This document shows, piece after piece, positions 1 to 6,915 of a stretch of 24,075 bases of DNA. The notes below the pieces were generated by a model, which ran no database searches, was not told the DNA's origin, and saw only the letters and a list, made by a program, of their open reading frames with translations. This stretch comes from Rhodospirillaceae bacterium (lineage in GTDB: Bacteria; Pseudomonadota; Alphaproteobacteria; UBA8366): positions 1 through 24,075 of the forward strand of contig PARQ01000022.1 of the NCBI GenBank assembly GCA_002711555.1, in the 5' to 3' direction. Positions within the stretch are counted from its first letter, which is position 1. Each line of letters starts with the position of its first letter. The translations under genes and the position numbers were made by a program.

Positions 1-1
1 T

Positions 2-334
2 AGCTATGACCTCCGAGAGCTTGGACAGTTCTACGGCTTGTACCAGCGCATAATGAGCCACTGGACCTCAGTATTTCCCGACCGGATAGTTGAGGTTGTT
101 TACGAAGATTTAGTTGAAAGTTTTGATTGTGAAAGCCGCCGCCTAATTGAAGCTTGTGGCCTTGATTGGGAAGAAAAATGCCTTGAATTTTACAAAACGG
201 AACGGCCGGTATTCACAAATCCCGAAGGTGTGCGACGTCCGATTTACAGTGATGCAGTCCGCCGATGGGAGTGCTACGAGAGCCACCTGCAACCACTCGT
301 TTGCTCGCTTAGGGCGGCCGGACTACATAAATAA
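2..334 (+). CDS. Sulfotransferase family protein, C-terminal part (cut by window start)
   Basis: The open frame enters from the left edge and ends at TAA 332-334, giving 110 residues. Visible are the motifs SYDLRELGQFYGLYQRIMSHW-like (start of window), VVYEDLV and RRPIYSDAVRRWECYESHL. These match the C-terminal part of bacterial PAPS-dependent sulfotransferases, often found behind TPR repeats, where the YEDLV strand and the RRPIY...RW segment shape the PAPS 3'-phosphate pocket. The N-terminal P-loop and any TPR repeats lie outside the window. The enzyme would transfer sulfate from PAPS to a hydroxyl or amino group of an unknown acceptor. No partner gene is seen downstream, where an AT-rich stretch begins. 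Family recognition is firm; substrate is unknown. Confidence 0.85.
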   Translation, partial: SYDLRELGQFYGLYQRIMSHWTSVFPDRIVEVVYEDLVESFDCESRRLIEACGLDWEEKCLEFYKTERPVFTNPEGVRRPIYSDAVRRWECYESHLQPLVCSLRAAGLHK

Positions 335-738
335 AACTCTGCTTTCACGGCTATGGGGCTGGCGTTCACGAAAGCATTGGACGGAAGTTATATCCCAAAT
401 CAAACGACGGCTTACACCTGCGGAAGATAGAACCAAAATATGGATTTTGTGGGTTTTATAAGTGATGTAACGAATAAAAAAATCGGCAGTCCCCATCAAT
501 GCAGTCAAGCTATGTTGGGTGAGAGCATAAATTAAAAAAAATTTACTTGGTAACCTTGATTCAACATTGAAAGATAACAACACAAAAGCCCCCAAATATT
601 TTGGGTGGTTAAGCACCGCATAACTTGACAAAATAAAGACCATCCGGGGTCGAAACCCCATATACCGCCCGAAAAAGTTTTTTCGTATTTGATCTACGGC
701 GCTTATTTTTTCTGTTATACCTGATTTGATTGAAACAG
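335..738. other. Non-coding stretch between sulfotransferase and micro-ORF
   Basis: No convincing gene is seen in these roughly 400 bases. There is a small perfect hairpin, GGGGT-CGAA-ACCCC, at 646-659 and an A/T hairpin around 670-685 (CGAAAA/TTTTCG). A TTGACA hexamer at 625-630 has no well-spaced -10 partner. A TTATAC at 715-720 could be a -10 for the downstream element, but the nearest -35-like TTGATC (689-694) is 20 bases away, longer than usual. The open frames on both strands have no recognisable family features. Confidence 0.5.
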
Positions 739-756
739 TAGAAAGGAGGTGATCCA
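739..756 (+). promoter_or_regulatory. Extended Shine-Dalgarno identical to the complement of the 16S rRNA 3' end
   Basis: TAGAAAGGAGGTGATCCA ends immediately before ATG 757. The usual alphaproteobacterial 16S rRNA ends in GGATCACCTCCTTTCT, so this is a full-length complement of the anti-Shine-Dalgarno tail rather than the 4-6 bases seen at ordinary genes. AGGAGG lies seven bases from the ATG, the optimal spacing. It could drive very strong initiation or act as a 16S-binding sequence in an RNA. Confidence 0.7.
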
Positions 757-837
757 ATGTCTAGTGATATTGATGCACTGAAGGCCAGTCGAATTCGCCA
801 GGTGGGATTGCAAAGGAGACCTTGTAATTCTTTCTAA
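757..837 (+). CDS. Putative 26-residue micro-protein behind an exceptional RBS
   Basis: ATG 757 to TAA 835-837 encodes MSSDIDALKASRIRQVGLQR followed by RPCNSF. The peptide is basic in its second half and has a single Cys near the C-terminus. It has no signal peptide, no membrane segment, and no match to precursor peptides I know; it lacks the Glu-x3-Tyr of PqqA. The case for translation rests on the 18-base 16S-complementary leader at ideal spacing and on a hairpin terminator about 40 bases after the stop, making a compact gene-sized unit. Codons 7 to the stop lie inside a predicted long-range stem (775-788 with 852-864), so the ORF may instead be a leader peptide or part of a regulatory RNA. 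No modification or export genes are adjacent. Function unknown. Confidence 0.4.
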   Translation: MSSDIDALKASRIRQVGLQRRPCNSF

Positions 838-877
838 TAATTTGGATTTGCCTGGCTTCAGTGCCTGCATATTCACG

Positions 878-905
878 GAAGGGAGGATGATATCCTCCCT
901 TCTTT
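878..905 (+). terminator. Strong hairpin terminator after the micro-ORF
   Basis: GAAGGGAGGAT (878-888), loop GAT, and ATCCTCCCTTC (892-902) form a perfect 11-bp stem followed by TTTG. The U-tract is short but the stem is very stable. It closes the small unit that begins at about 739. Confidence 0.65.
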
Positions 906-1170
906 GCACATTAAAATGAGGCCTTACAAATATTAAAATAATAAATAAATTTATTAAAAAATATTATGCAATACCCAAATTAATTGATTGTTTGTGACAG
1001 TAAAGCATAAGTAAATTTTTTTAATTTCGCATAAATAGTGAAATCATATCTTGTAAATTATTTATTTTATCTACGTAAGACAAATACCGTGCATTTTTTA
1101 TTACATAAATATGGTAATTAATTATCATAAATGGCATTTTTGTAATTATTTCGATAGAAACTACTGAGAT
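906..1170. other. Very AT-rich intergenic region upstream of the oxoprolinase gene
   Basis: No gene is visible in these 265 bases, which are strikingly A+T-rich compared with the genes on either side. They are presumably promoter and regulator territory for the downstream gene. I could not pick one promoter with confidence, because many -10-like sequences occur by composition alone. Confidence 0.5.
1111..1128. promoter_or_regulatory. Near-perfect 18-bp palindrome, possible operator
   Basis: ATGGTAATTAATTATCAT is palindromic apart from one position pair. It lies about 45 bases before the proposed oxoprolinase start, and CATAAAT is repeated directly on both sides (1104-1110 and 1126-1132). In such AT-rich DNA, palindromes arise easily, so confidence is low. 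Confidence 0.25.
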
Positions 1171-4100
1171 TTGGATAGACAATTGGCAAAGAAATATTCA
1201 AGGGCAGTGCCATTTAATCAAGAGGGTTGGCGCTTTTGGATAGACCGAGGCGGTACATTTACGGATGTTGTGGCCTGTGATCCCAACGGGGCGATAACTA
1301 CAGAAAAACTTCTTTCAAGTAATCCCGGCAAATATGAAGATCCTGCGGAAGAAGGGATACGTCGAGCGTTGAATATCGACTCTGAAACAACGCTTAGCGA
1401 GAAGCCAATTAGAGATGTACGCATCGGTACGACTATCGCAACAAATGCTCTTCTTGAGCGGAAAGGAACACGTACACTATTATTGGTTACAAAGGGCTTC
1501 AAAGATGCTCTTCGCATAGGATATCAATCGCGCCCTAATCTTTTTGCTTTGGAAATACGCCTTCCGCAAGTTCTGTATGATCAGGTTATAGAGGTTAATG
1601 AACGGGTCTCAGCTAATGGATCGATATTAAAAAAACTGGATCATAAGAGTACGCGTACATCTCTTGAGGTGGCGTATGGCTGTGGTTTTCGTTCTGTTGC
1701 AATAACTTTCATGCACGGATACCAATATAATGACCACGAAGCGCAGGCTGCAGAGATTGCCGCTGAGATCGGCTTCAACCAAATTTCGACAAGTCATGAT
1801 ACTAGCCCGTTGGTAAAGTTCGTAGGACGCGGAGATACTACGGTGGCTGATGCATACCTAACTCCTAGCCTTCGAAATTATGTAGATCGAATTACAAACA
1901 ATCTGGGCAATTTACCCCTTTATTTTATGCAGTCGCATGGAGGACTTACAGAGGGGCGGCGGTTCCAGGGGAAGGACGCGATTCTATCCGGGCCAGCTGC
2001 GGGCGTTATTGGTGCTGTCTCGGTAATGAAGGCAGCTGGTCTTAATCGGATAATTAGTTTTGATATGGGGGGCACCTCTACTGATGTGGCGCATTATGCT
2101 GGCGAATATGAGCGATCGCTAGAGACTTACGTGGATGGGATTCGCATTCGCGCCCCAATGATGCAAATCCATACAATTGCGGCTGGCGGCGGTTCAATTT
2201 GTTATTTTGAGGGTGGACGTTATCGTGTTGGGCCTGCTTCGGCCGGTGCTGAGCCAGGACCGGCTTGTTATCGTAAAAACGGGCCACTTACTGTTACGGA
2301 TTGTAATTTGATATTGGGCAAGCTGCAGCCGGAATTCTTTCCTAAGGTATTCGGTCCGAAACAGGATCAATCGTTAGACGCAAATATCGTTATAAAAAAG
2401 TTTGGCAAATTAGCAGAAGAAATTCGCTCAAGTAATGGAGATAAACGTACCCCAACGGAAGTGGCAGAGGGTTTTCTTCGAATAGCAGTTGATAATATGG
2501 CAAATGGGATCAGAAAGATTTCCGTTCAAAAGGGACATAATGTTACGGAATATGCCCTTTGTTCATTTGGCGGAGCTGGAGGACAACACGCATGTCTGGT
2601 GGCTGATGCGCTTGGAGTGAAAGAAATATTGGTCCATCCGTTGGCCGGCGTGCTCTCGGCCTACGGTATAGGCCTTGCGCGTTTATGTGTGCTTCGGCAA
2701 GAAACTCTTGAGATTGGACTTAAAAATGGCCAAATGGCTCACATTAGAAAACGTCTTGATCGTCTTTCAGCGGCGGCCACCTCTGAATTGGTAAAACAAG
2801 GTGTGTTAGGGGCGAACGTTATCATCAAGAAACGCCTATACCTTAAATACGCTGGAACAGATATTGCTGAACCCGTTAACTTTTCGAAGATTGATGTGAT
2901 GAGGGCAGCTTTTGAAGCTGTACACCGAAAACGTTACGGTTTCACGATACCTAAAAAGGAGTTGATTGTAGAGACTTTAGAAGCGGAAGTAATAGCGAGA
3001 TCTGAAAACCCAATCAGGCGGACATCTGATAGTAAGCCTTGTACCGCGACAGCTGTAGCATTGAGACCAGTAATTTTTGATGGGTTGGAATACAAAACCG
3101 CAGTTTACCGGTTTGAAGACTTAACGCCTGAAGTGAAGTTTGATGGGCCCGCAATTATTGCGGGGCAGTTGGCAACAACTGTTGTAGAGCCAGGCTGGCA
3201 GCTGCGAATGGTGGAGGATGGAGTAATTAGGCTTCGGCGTGTCACGCCCCGCAAAACAAAAATCTCTATTGGAACTAAATGTGATCCTGTAATGCTCGAG
3301 ATTTTCAACAATCTCTTTATTTCAATAGCAGAACAAATGGGGTTTACGCTCCAAAATACAGCTTTGTCTGTGAACATAAAAGAGAGGCTTGATTTTTCTT
3401 GTGCGCTTTTCGATTCGAAGGGGCACTTAATTGCAAACGCACCGCATGTTCCTGTTCACTTGGGATCAATGAGTGAGAGTGTCCGGTCTGTTATATCAAA
3501 TAAAAAAGAAGTAATGATGCCGGGCGATGTATTCGCTCTGAATGCGCCATACAATGGCGGTACACATCTTCCAGATGTAACTGTCATAACACCAGTATTT
3601 GATAAATCTGGATCTGAAATACTATTTTACCTGGGTAGCCGCGGCCATCAAGCGGATATCGGAGGTATCACGCCAGGCTCTATGCCTCCGGTGAGCCGGA
3701 GCATTGAAGAAGAGGGGGTCGTGATTGACAATTTTAAGCTTGTAAAGCGCGGTTCTTTTCAAGAACAAGAGTTTCGTGTTTTGTTAGGTGGCGGGAAATA
3801 TCCGGCACGAAATCCAGATCAAAACATCGCTGATATCAAAGCTCAGATTGCCGCAAATGAAACGGGAGTTTCAGAGATTAGGCGCATGATAGATCATTTT
3901 GGCCTTGCTACTGTCCAAGCTTATATGGAACACGTGCAAATGAATGCCGAGGAAGCGGTAAGAAAACTAATTAATATTCTTGAGCCTGGTGAATTTGTGT
4001 GCGCATTAGATAACAACTCTGCAGTAAAAGTGCGCGTGATAGTGGACCGTGACACGCGTACGGCGAAAATTGATTTTACTGGAACCAGTGGGCAATGCAG

Positions 4101-4821
4101 CACGAATTTTAATGCTCCTCTGGCGGTTTGCCGGGCTGCAGTGCTTTATGTGTTTAGGACATTGGTATCTGCTGAAATTCCTATGAACGAGGGTTGTTTA
4201 AAGCCATTGGAATTGATAGTTCCTGAGGGATCAATGCTCAACCCTCGATATCCAGCGGCTGTGGTTGCTGGTAATGTTGAGACTTCACAAGCCATAACGG
4301 ATGCTCTTTATGGAGCCCTTGGCATAATGGCGGGCGCTCAGGGAACTATGAATAATATTACATTCGGAAATGAAAGTTATCAGTACTACGAAACGATATG
4401 TGGCGGTTCAGGTGCAGGAGTCTTTCGCGGGGTCGGGTTTAATGGTGCCGATGCAGTGCAAACTCATATGACAAACTCAAGACTTACCGATCCGGAGGTG
4501 TTGGAGTCTCGTTTTCCGGTGCTGGTCGAGAAGTTTGAAATCCGCGATGGATCAGGCGGGGCTGGGAAATGGCGCGGTGGAAATGGAGTGCGTCGCAGAC
4601 TTCGATTTGAGGAATCTATGTCGCTCTCTATTTTATCGGGGCGGCGCAAAATTGCCCCGCATGGTCAAGCGGGGGGGTGCTCTGGTAGCTTAGGGCGAAA
4701 TTGGATTGAACATGTTGACGGTACGCGCAAAAGTTTGCAAGGTTGCGTTAGTGTAGATGTATCGCCTGGCGATGTGTTTGAGGTCGAGACACCTGGGGGC
4801 GGTGGCTTTGGGAAAAAATAG
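1171..4821 (+). CDS. Fused 5-oxoprolinase / hydantoinase A+B family enzyme
   Basis: This 1216-residue protein combines a HyuA half and a HyuB half, like eukaryotic and many proteobacterial ATP-dependent 5-oxoprolinases (5-oxo-L-proline + ATP + water to L-glutamate). The N-terminal hydantoinase/oxoprolinase domain has WIDRGGTFTDVV at about 23-34. The ATPase-like core has SGPAAGVIGA, FDMGGTSTDV (297-306), GPASAGAEPGPACY and FGGAGGQHA (466-474). The HyuB half begins around residue 705, and the protein ends in the family's Gly-rich tail (TPGGGGFG). The start is uncertain. The frame opens after TGA at 1165, contains no early ATG, and offers TTG 1171, TTG 1183 or GTG 1207; relatives usually begin just before the W-x-F-W-I-D-R motif, favouring a later start. 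N-methylhydantoinase is an alternative activity. The gene stands alone on this strand after an AT-rich leader. Confidence 0.9.
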   Translation: MDRQLAKKYSRAVPFNQEGWRFWIDRGGTFTDVVACDPNGAITTEKLLSSNPGKYEDPAEEGIRRALNIDSETTLSEKPIRDVRIGTTIATNALLERKGTRTLLLVTKGFKDALRIGYQSRPNLFALEIRLPQVLYDQVIEVNERVSANGSILKKLDHKSTRTSLEVAYGCGFRSVAITFMHGYQYNDHEAQAAEIAAEIGFNQISTSHDTSPLVKFVGRGDTTVADAYLTPSLRNYVDRITNNLGNLPLYFMQSHGGLTEGRRFQGKDAILSGPAAGVIGAVSVMKAAGLNRIISFDMGGTSTDVAHYAGEYERSLETYVDGIRIRAPMMQIHTIAAGGGSICYFEGGRYRVGPASAGAEPGPACYRKNGPLTVTDCNLILGKLQPEFFPKVFGPKQDQSLDANIVIKKFGKLAEEIRSSNGDKRTPTEVAEGFLRIAVDNMANGIRKISVQKGHNVTEYALCSFGGAGGQHACLVADALGVKEILVHPLAGVLSAYGIGLARLCVLRQETLEIGLKNGQMAHIRKRLDRLSAAATSELVKQGVLGANVIIKKRLYLKYAGTDIAEPVNFSKIDVMRAAFEAVHRKRYGFTIPKKELIVETLEAEVIARSENPIRRTSDSKPCTATAVALRPVIFDGLEYKTAVYRFEDLTPEVKFDGPAIIAGQLATTVVEPGWQLRMVEDGVIRLRRVTPRKTKISIGTKCDPVMLEIFNNLFISIAEQMGFTLQNTALSVNIKERLDFSCALFDSKGHLIANAPHVPVHLGSMSESVRSVISNKKEVMMPGDVFALNAPYNGGTHLPDVTVITPVFDKSGSEILFYLGSRGHQADIGGITPGSMPPVSRSIEEEGVVIDNFKLVKRGSFQEQEFRVLLGGGKYPARNPDQNIADIKAQIAANETGVSEIRRMIDHFGLATVQAYMEHVQMNAEEAVRKLINILEPGEFVCALDNNSAVKVRVIVDRDTRTAKIDFTGTSGQCSTNFNAPLAVCRAAVLYVFRTLVSAEIPMNEGCLKPLELIVPEGSMLNPRYPAAVVAGNVETSQAITDALYGALGIMAGAQGTMNNITFGNESYQYYETICGGSGAGVFRGVGFNGADAVQTHMTNSRLTDPEVLESRFPVLVEKFEIRDGSGGAGKWRGGNGVRRRLRFEESMSLSILSGRRKIAPHGQAGGCSGSLGRNWIEHVDGTRKSLQGCVSVDVSPGDVFEVETPGGGGFGKK

Positions 4822-4911
4822 TCTCCATTTCCTCAATTATCAAAGTTTTCACAAATATCAAAGTCATGTCCTTTGCATTGAAGATTTGTGTGTGAACGAA
4901 AAAATTTGATC

Positions 4912-5571
4912 ATGTTTCCTCGTTTTCTCATGTTAGTAATTTTGATGCTGTTTTGGGCCTCTATGTCGCTCGCTGACCCGATGTTCCTAAGTGTTCCGAA
5001 ATCGGGAAGTTCCAATTTCGAAGTGATTCGAAATGGCAAAGTCCTCGGCCACCACAGCTTTAAGTTTATTACAAATGGGCAACGTCTCGAAGTGGAGGTA
5101 AGTGCGGAAATAGAATATCGTCTGTTCTCTATTCCCCTATATACCCATAGCCACCTGGCGACGGAGGTCTGGCAGAACGGGCGTTTGATATCAATGACGG
5201 CTACAACAAACGATGATGGTGAGCAATTAGTTCTTTCTGTTCGGGAGTTAGATGACAAACTCATAATAGAGAGCTCTCAAGGCCAAGAAAAAGTACCCGG
5301 AACAACACTGCCCGCGAGCTTTTGGAGTGCGGCGATGTTAAAGTCTGAGACGCTATTCAGCACCCTTCGCGGCGGTATTCTGCCCATAGAGGTCAAATAT
5401 ATCGGCGATGAGATCGTAGAGGTAAAAGGCGAGCGTCGTTTCACAAAGCATTATAGGATGATAGGAGGCGTTGAGCGCGATCTTTGGTTTGATAGCACAG
5501 ATAACATGTCGTTGGTTTACCTCAAATTCGAGGCAGAAGATGGTTCTATTGTAGAATACCAGCTCAGGTGA
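4912..5571 (+). CDS. Secreted DUF6134-like protein
   Basis: ATG 4912 gives a 219-residue protein starting with a classic Sec signal peptide, MFPRFLMLVILMLFWASMSLA, with cleavage likely before DPM. Upstream in-frame GTG 4888 would only prepend a polar extension, so the ATG is preferred, although no strong ribosome site is visible. The mature part is beta-rich, with FEVIRNGKVLGHHSFKF, YTHSHLATEVWQNGRLISM and a C-terminal DLWFDSTDNMSLVYLKFEAEDGSIVEYQL. This pattern resembles the DUF6134 family of periplasmic proteins of unknown function. It begins 90 bases after the oxoprolinase gene on the same strand and could be co-transcribed, but a functional link is speculative. Confidence 0.75.
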   Translation: MFPRFLMLVILMLFWASMSLADPMFLSVPKSGSSNFEVIRNGKVLGHHSFKFITNGQRLEVEVSAEIEYRLFSIPLYTHSHLATEVWQNGRLISMTATTNDDGEQLVLSVRELDDKLIIESSQGQEKVPGTTLPASFWSAAMLKSETLFSTLRGGILPIEVKYIGDEIVEVKGERRFTKHYRMIGGVERDLWFDSTDNMSLVYLKFEAEDGSIVEYQLR

Positions 5572-5671
5572 GGGTGAAAGCTGCTAGGAATAATCCACGG
5601 GCATAGTTGCTCCCCAAGCCCGGAAAGGTCGAGTTTACTCAGTTCAATGTTACTGTGATTCACATACAATC

Positions 5672-6880
5672 TTAAATCTTGCGGTATATGAATAACGGAG
5701 CTGAGTAGTGCCCTGAACTATTCTTCTCTAGTAGCCGGTAGTACCGGTTTTTTTCTACTGCTTTAAAAGGCATTCGTTCGAGCACGAAGTGTAATTCAGT
5801 GTCAGCCATTGCCTCTATGTTTTCAAATTGCACCATCATTTGGAAAAACGTAAAAACTCCACCCTTTTTAAGAAGGTTAGAGGATTCGCGGAGAAACGGT
5901 ATCATTGGAGGCATCAACGTGTCGAAATATATTCCATCAAACGGGCCTATATCGCCAATAGCATCCTGCCAACGTTTTGCTATGATATTGACCCCATCTT
6001 TATCGCGGGCCCAAGCTCTTGCTTTACGAACCACTTGCGGGTGTGCCTCAATTATTGTGTGCGTCGATACGTTGTGGGCTTGAATGGCCGTATCAATAAT
6101 TGCCATTCCAAAACCCACATTTAGGACATCGCCGCCGTTTATGGTGATCATTTCTGCTGAGCGCTCCATTATGGGGCGCTCCCATTCCATCATTACTTCG
6201 AATCCGTCCGGTAATAATATTTCATTATCAGTAAATGATAGATCTGTTTCTAAAAACGATTGTTCCGATATTTCGTCTCCTTCGTAATCAGGCGCGCAGG
6301 CCATTGCAGTCCGATGCATAGAAATGGCATTATCTAAATTTCCCGGGCAATGAATCGTAACACCGACATTGTGGAATACCTCTTGAAGATCACTGGGTAT
6401 TTTGGTGGCTTTCGCGAATGCTGTGTCAGCTTCGTTATATTGGCCTTTTGTCATAAGAACTTCGCCAATATTTCGGTGGCATTCGCGCAAAATTGGTATC
6501 GCGTCGATTGCCTCACGATATGATGCAATAGCAGAATTAAAGGCGCTCATATCCCTGAATTCGGTTTTAGAATCGAAATAAGGTACTTCATACTCGATAA
6601 TTGTCTCTCCGAATTCCTTATGAACCAAAAATATATCAGGTGAAAGGGAAACGACTCTTAGGAATTTTTCAATTGCACGATCCATTCTCCCATCTTCTAA
6701 AAACAAGACAGCAAGGTTGTAATGGGCTTCCGAGCATGTTGGATCCTCGAGCGCAGCCTCAGAGAAAGACGCCTCTGCATTTTCTAAGCGACCAGCTTCA
6801 GCATGGAGTGCCCCCATCTGTAGCTTCTTCATCACGCTCTTATTTTTTTTGCTCATCGTCGGCTTTTCGTTCAAACACAT
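5672..6880 (-). CDS. TPR protein fused to an RMT2/GAMT-like SAM methyltransferase
   Basis: 402 residues in two parts. Residues about 17-195 contain tetratricopeptide-like helical repeats (for example ASFSEAALEDPTCSEAHYNL and the unit around 130-160). Residues about 222-402 form a class I SAM-dependent methyltransferase with EVMMEWERPIMER (228-240), the SAM-binding VLNVGFGMAIID (252-263), IIEAHP (276-281), KRWQDAI and FDGIYFDT (314-321). This motif set is typical of the arginine N-methyltransferase 2 / guanidinoacetate methyltransferase group. The TPR half probably selects a protein partner. The target is unknown: an arginine side chain or a small guanidino compound are both possible. Start ambiguity: ATG 6880, 6856 or 6832. 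Its 5' end is only 35 bases from the divergent dehydrogenase. Confidence 0.8.
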   Translation of the reverse strand: MCLNEKPTMSKKNKSVMKKLQMGALHAEAGRLENAEASFSEAALEDPTCSEAHYNLAVLFLEDGRMDRAIEKFLRVVSLSPDIFLVHKEFGETIIEYEVPYFDSKTEFRDMSAFNSAIASYREAIDAIPILRECHRNIGEVLMTKGQYNEADTAFAKATKIPSDLQEVFHNVGVTIHCPGNLDNAISMHRTAMACAPDYEGDEISEQSFLETDLSFTDNEILLPDGFEVMMEWERPIMERSAEMITINGGDVLNVGFGMAIIDTAIQAHNVSTHTIIEAHPQVVRKARAWARDKDGVNIIAKRWQDAIGDIGPFDGIYFDTLMPPMIPFLRESSNLLKKGGVFTFFQMMVQFENIEAMADTELHFVLERMPFKAVEKNRYYRLLEKNSSGHYSAPLFIYRKI

Positions 6881-6915
6881 TGCTCTGTCAAGTCACAGAG
6901 GATAATTTAAGTGCT

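Larger units (their letters stand above)
739..905 (+). ncRNA. Candidate structured RNA carrying an anti-16S tail sequence
   Basis: The segment from the 16S-complementary motif to the terminator can fold. GCACTGAA-G-GCCAG (775-788) pairs with CTGGC-TTCAGTGC (852-864): 13 base pairs with one bulged G. A second GCCAGG at 797-802 can pair with CCTGGC (851-856) instead, so two mutually exclusive pairings are possible. Purine-rich SD-like motifs recur at 745-749, 815-819 and inside the terminator stem. Folding was done by eye. The element may be a small RNA, a translated micro-gene with a structured mRNA, or both. Confidence 0.35.

Noticed and set aside
147..461. Plus-strand open frame overlapping the sulfotransferase in another frame
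   Set aside because: It is a shadow of the real gene followed by intergenic sequence, with no recognisable protein features.
739..756. Remnant of a 16S rRNA gene on the minus strand
   Set aside because: The match stops exactly at the ATG; no further 16S or spacer sequence is present on either side, so a functional ribosome-binding sequence is more likely than an rRNA fragment.
323..757. 144-codon minus-strand open frame in the gap after the sulfotransferase gene
   Set aside because: No family motif, biased composition and no plausible ribosome site; its start overlaps the plus-strand 16S-complementary motif.
5598..5622. CGGGC/GCCCG hairpin between the convergent DUF6134 and methyltransferase genes as a terminator
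   Set aside because: Only five base pairs with a long loop and no T-tract on either side.
6601..6915. N-terminal extension of the D-lactate dehydrogenase frame
   Set aside because: It is fully antisense to the TPR-methyltransferase, low in complexity and without family similarity; the family start fits ATG 6916.
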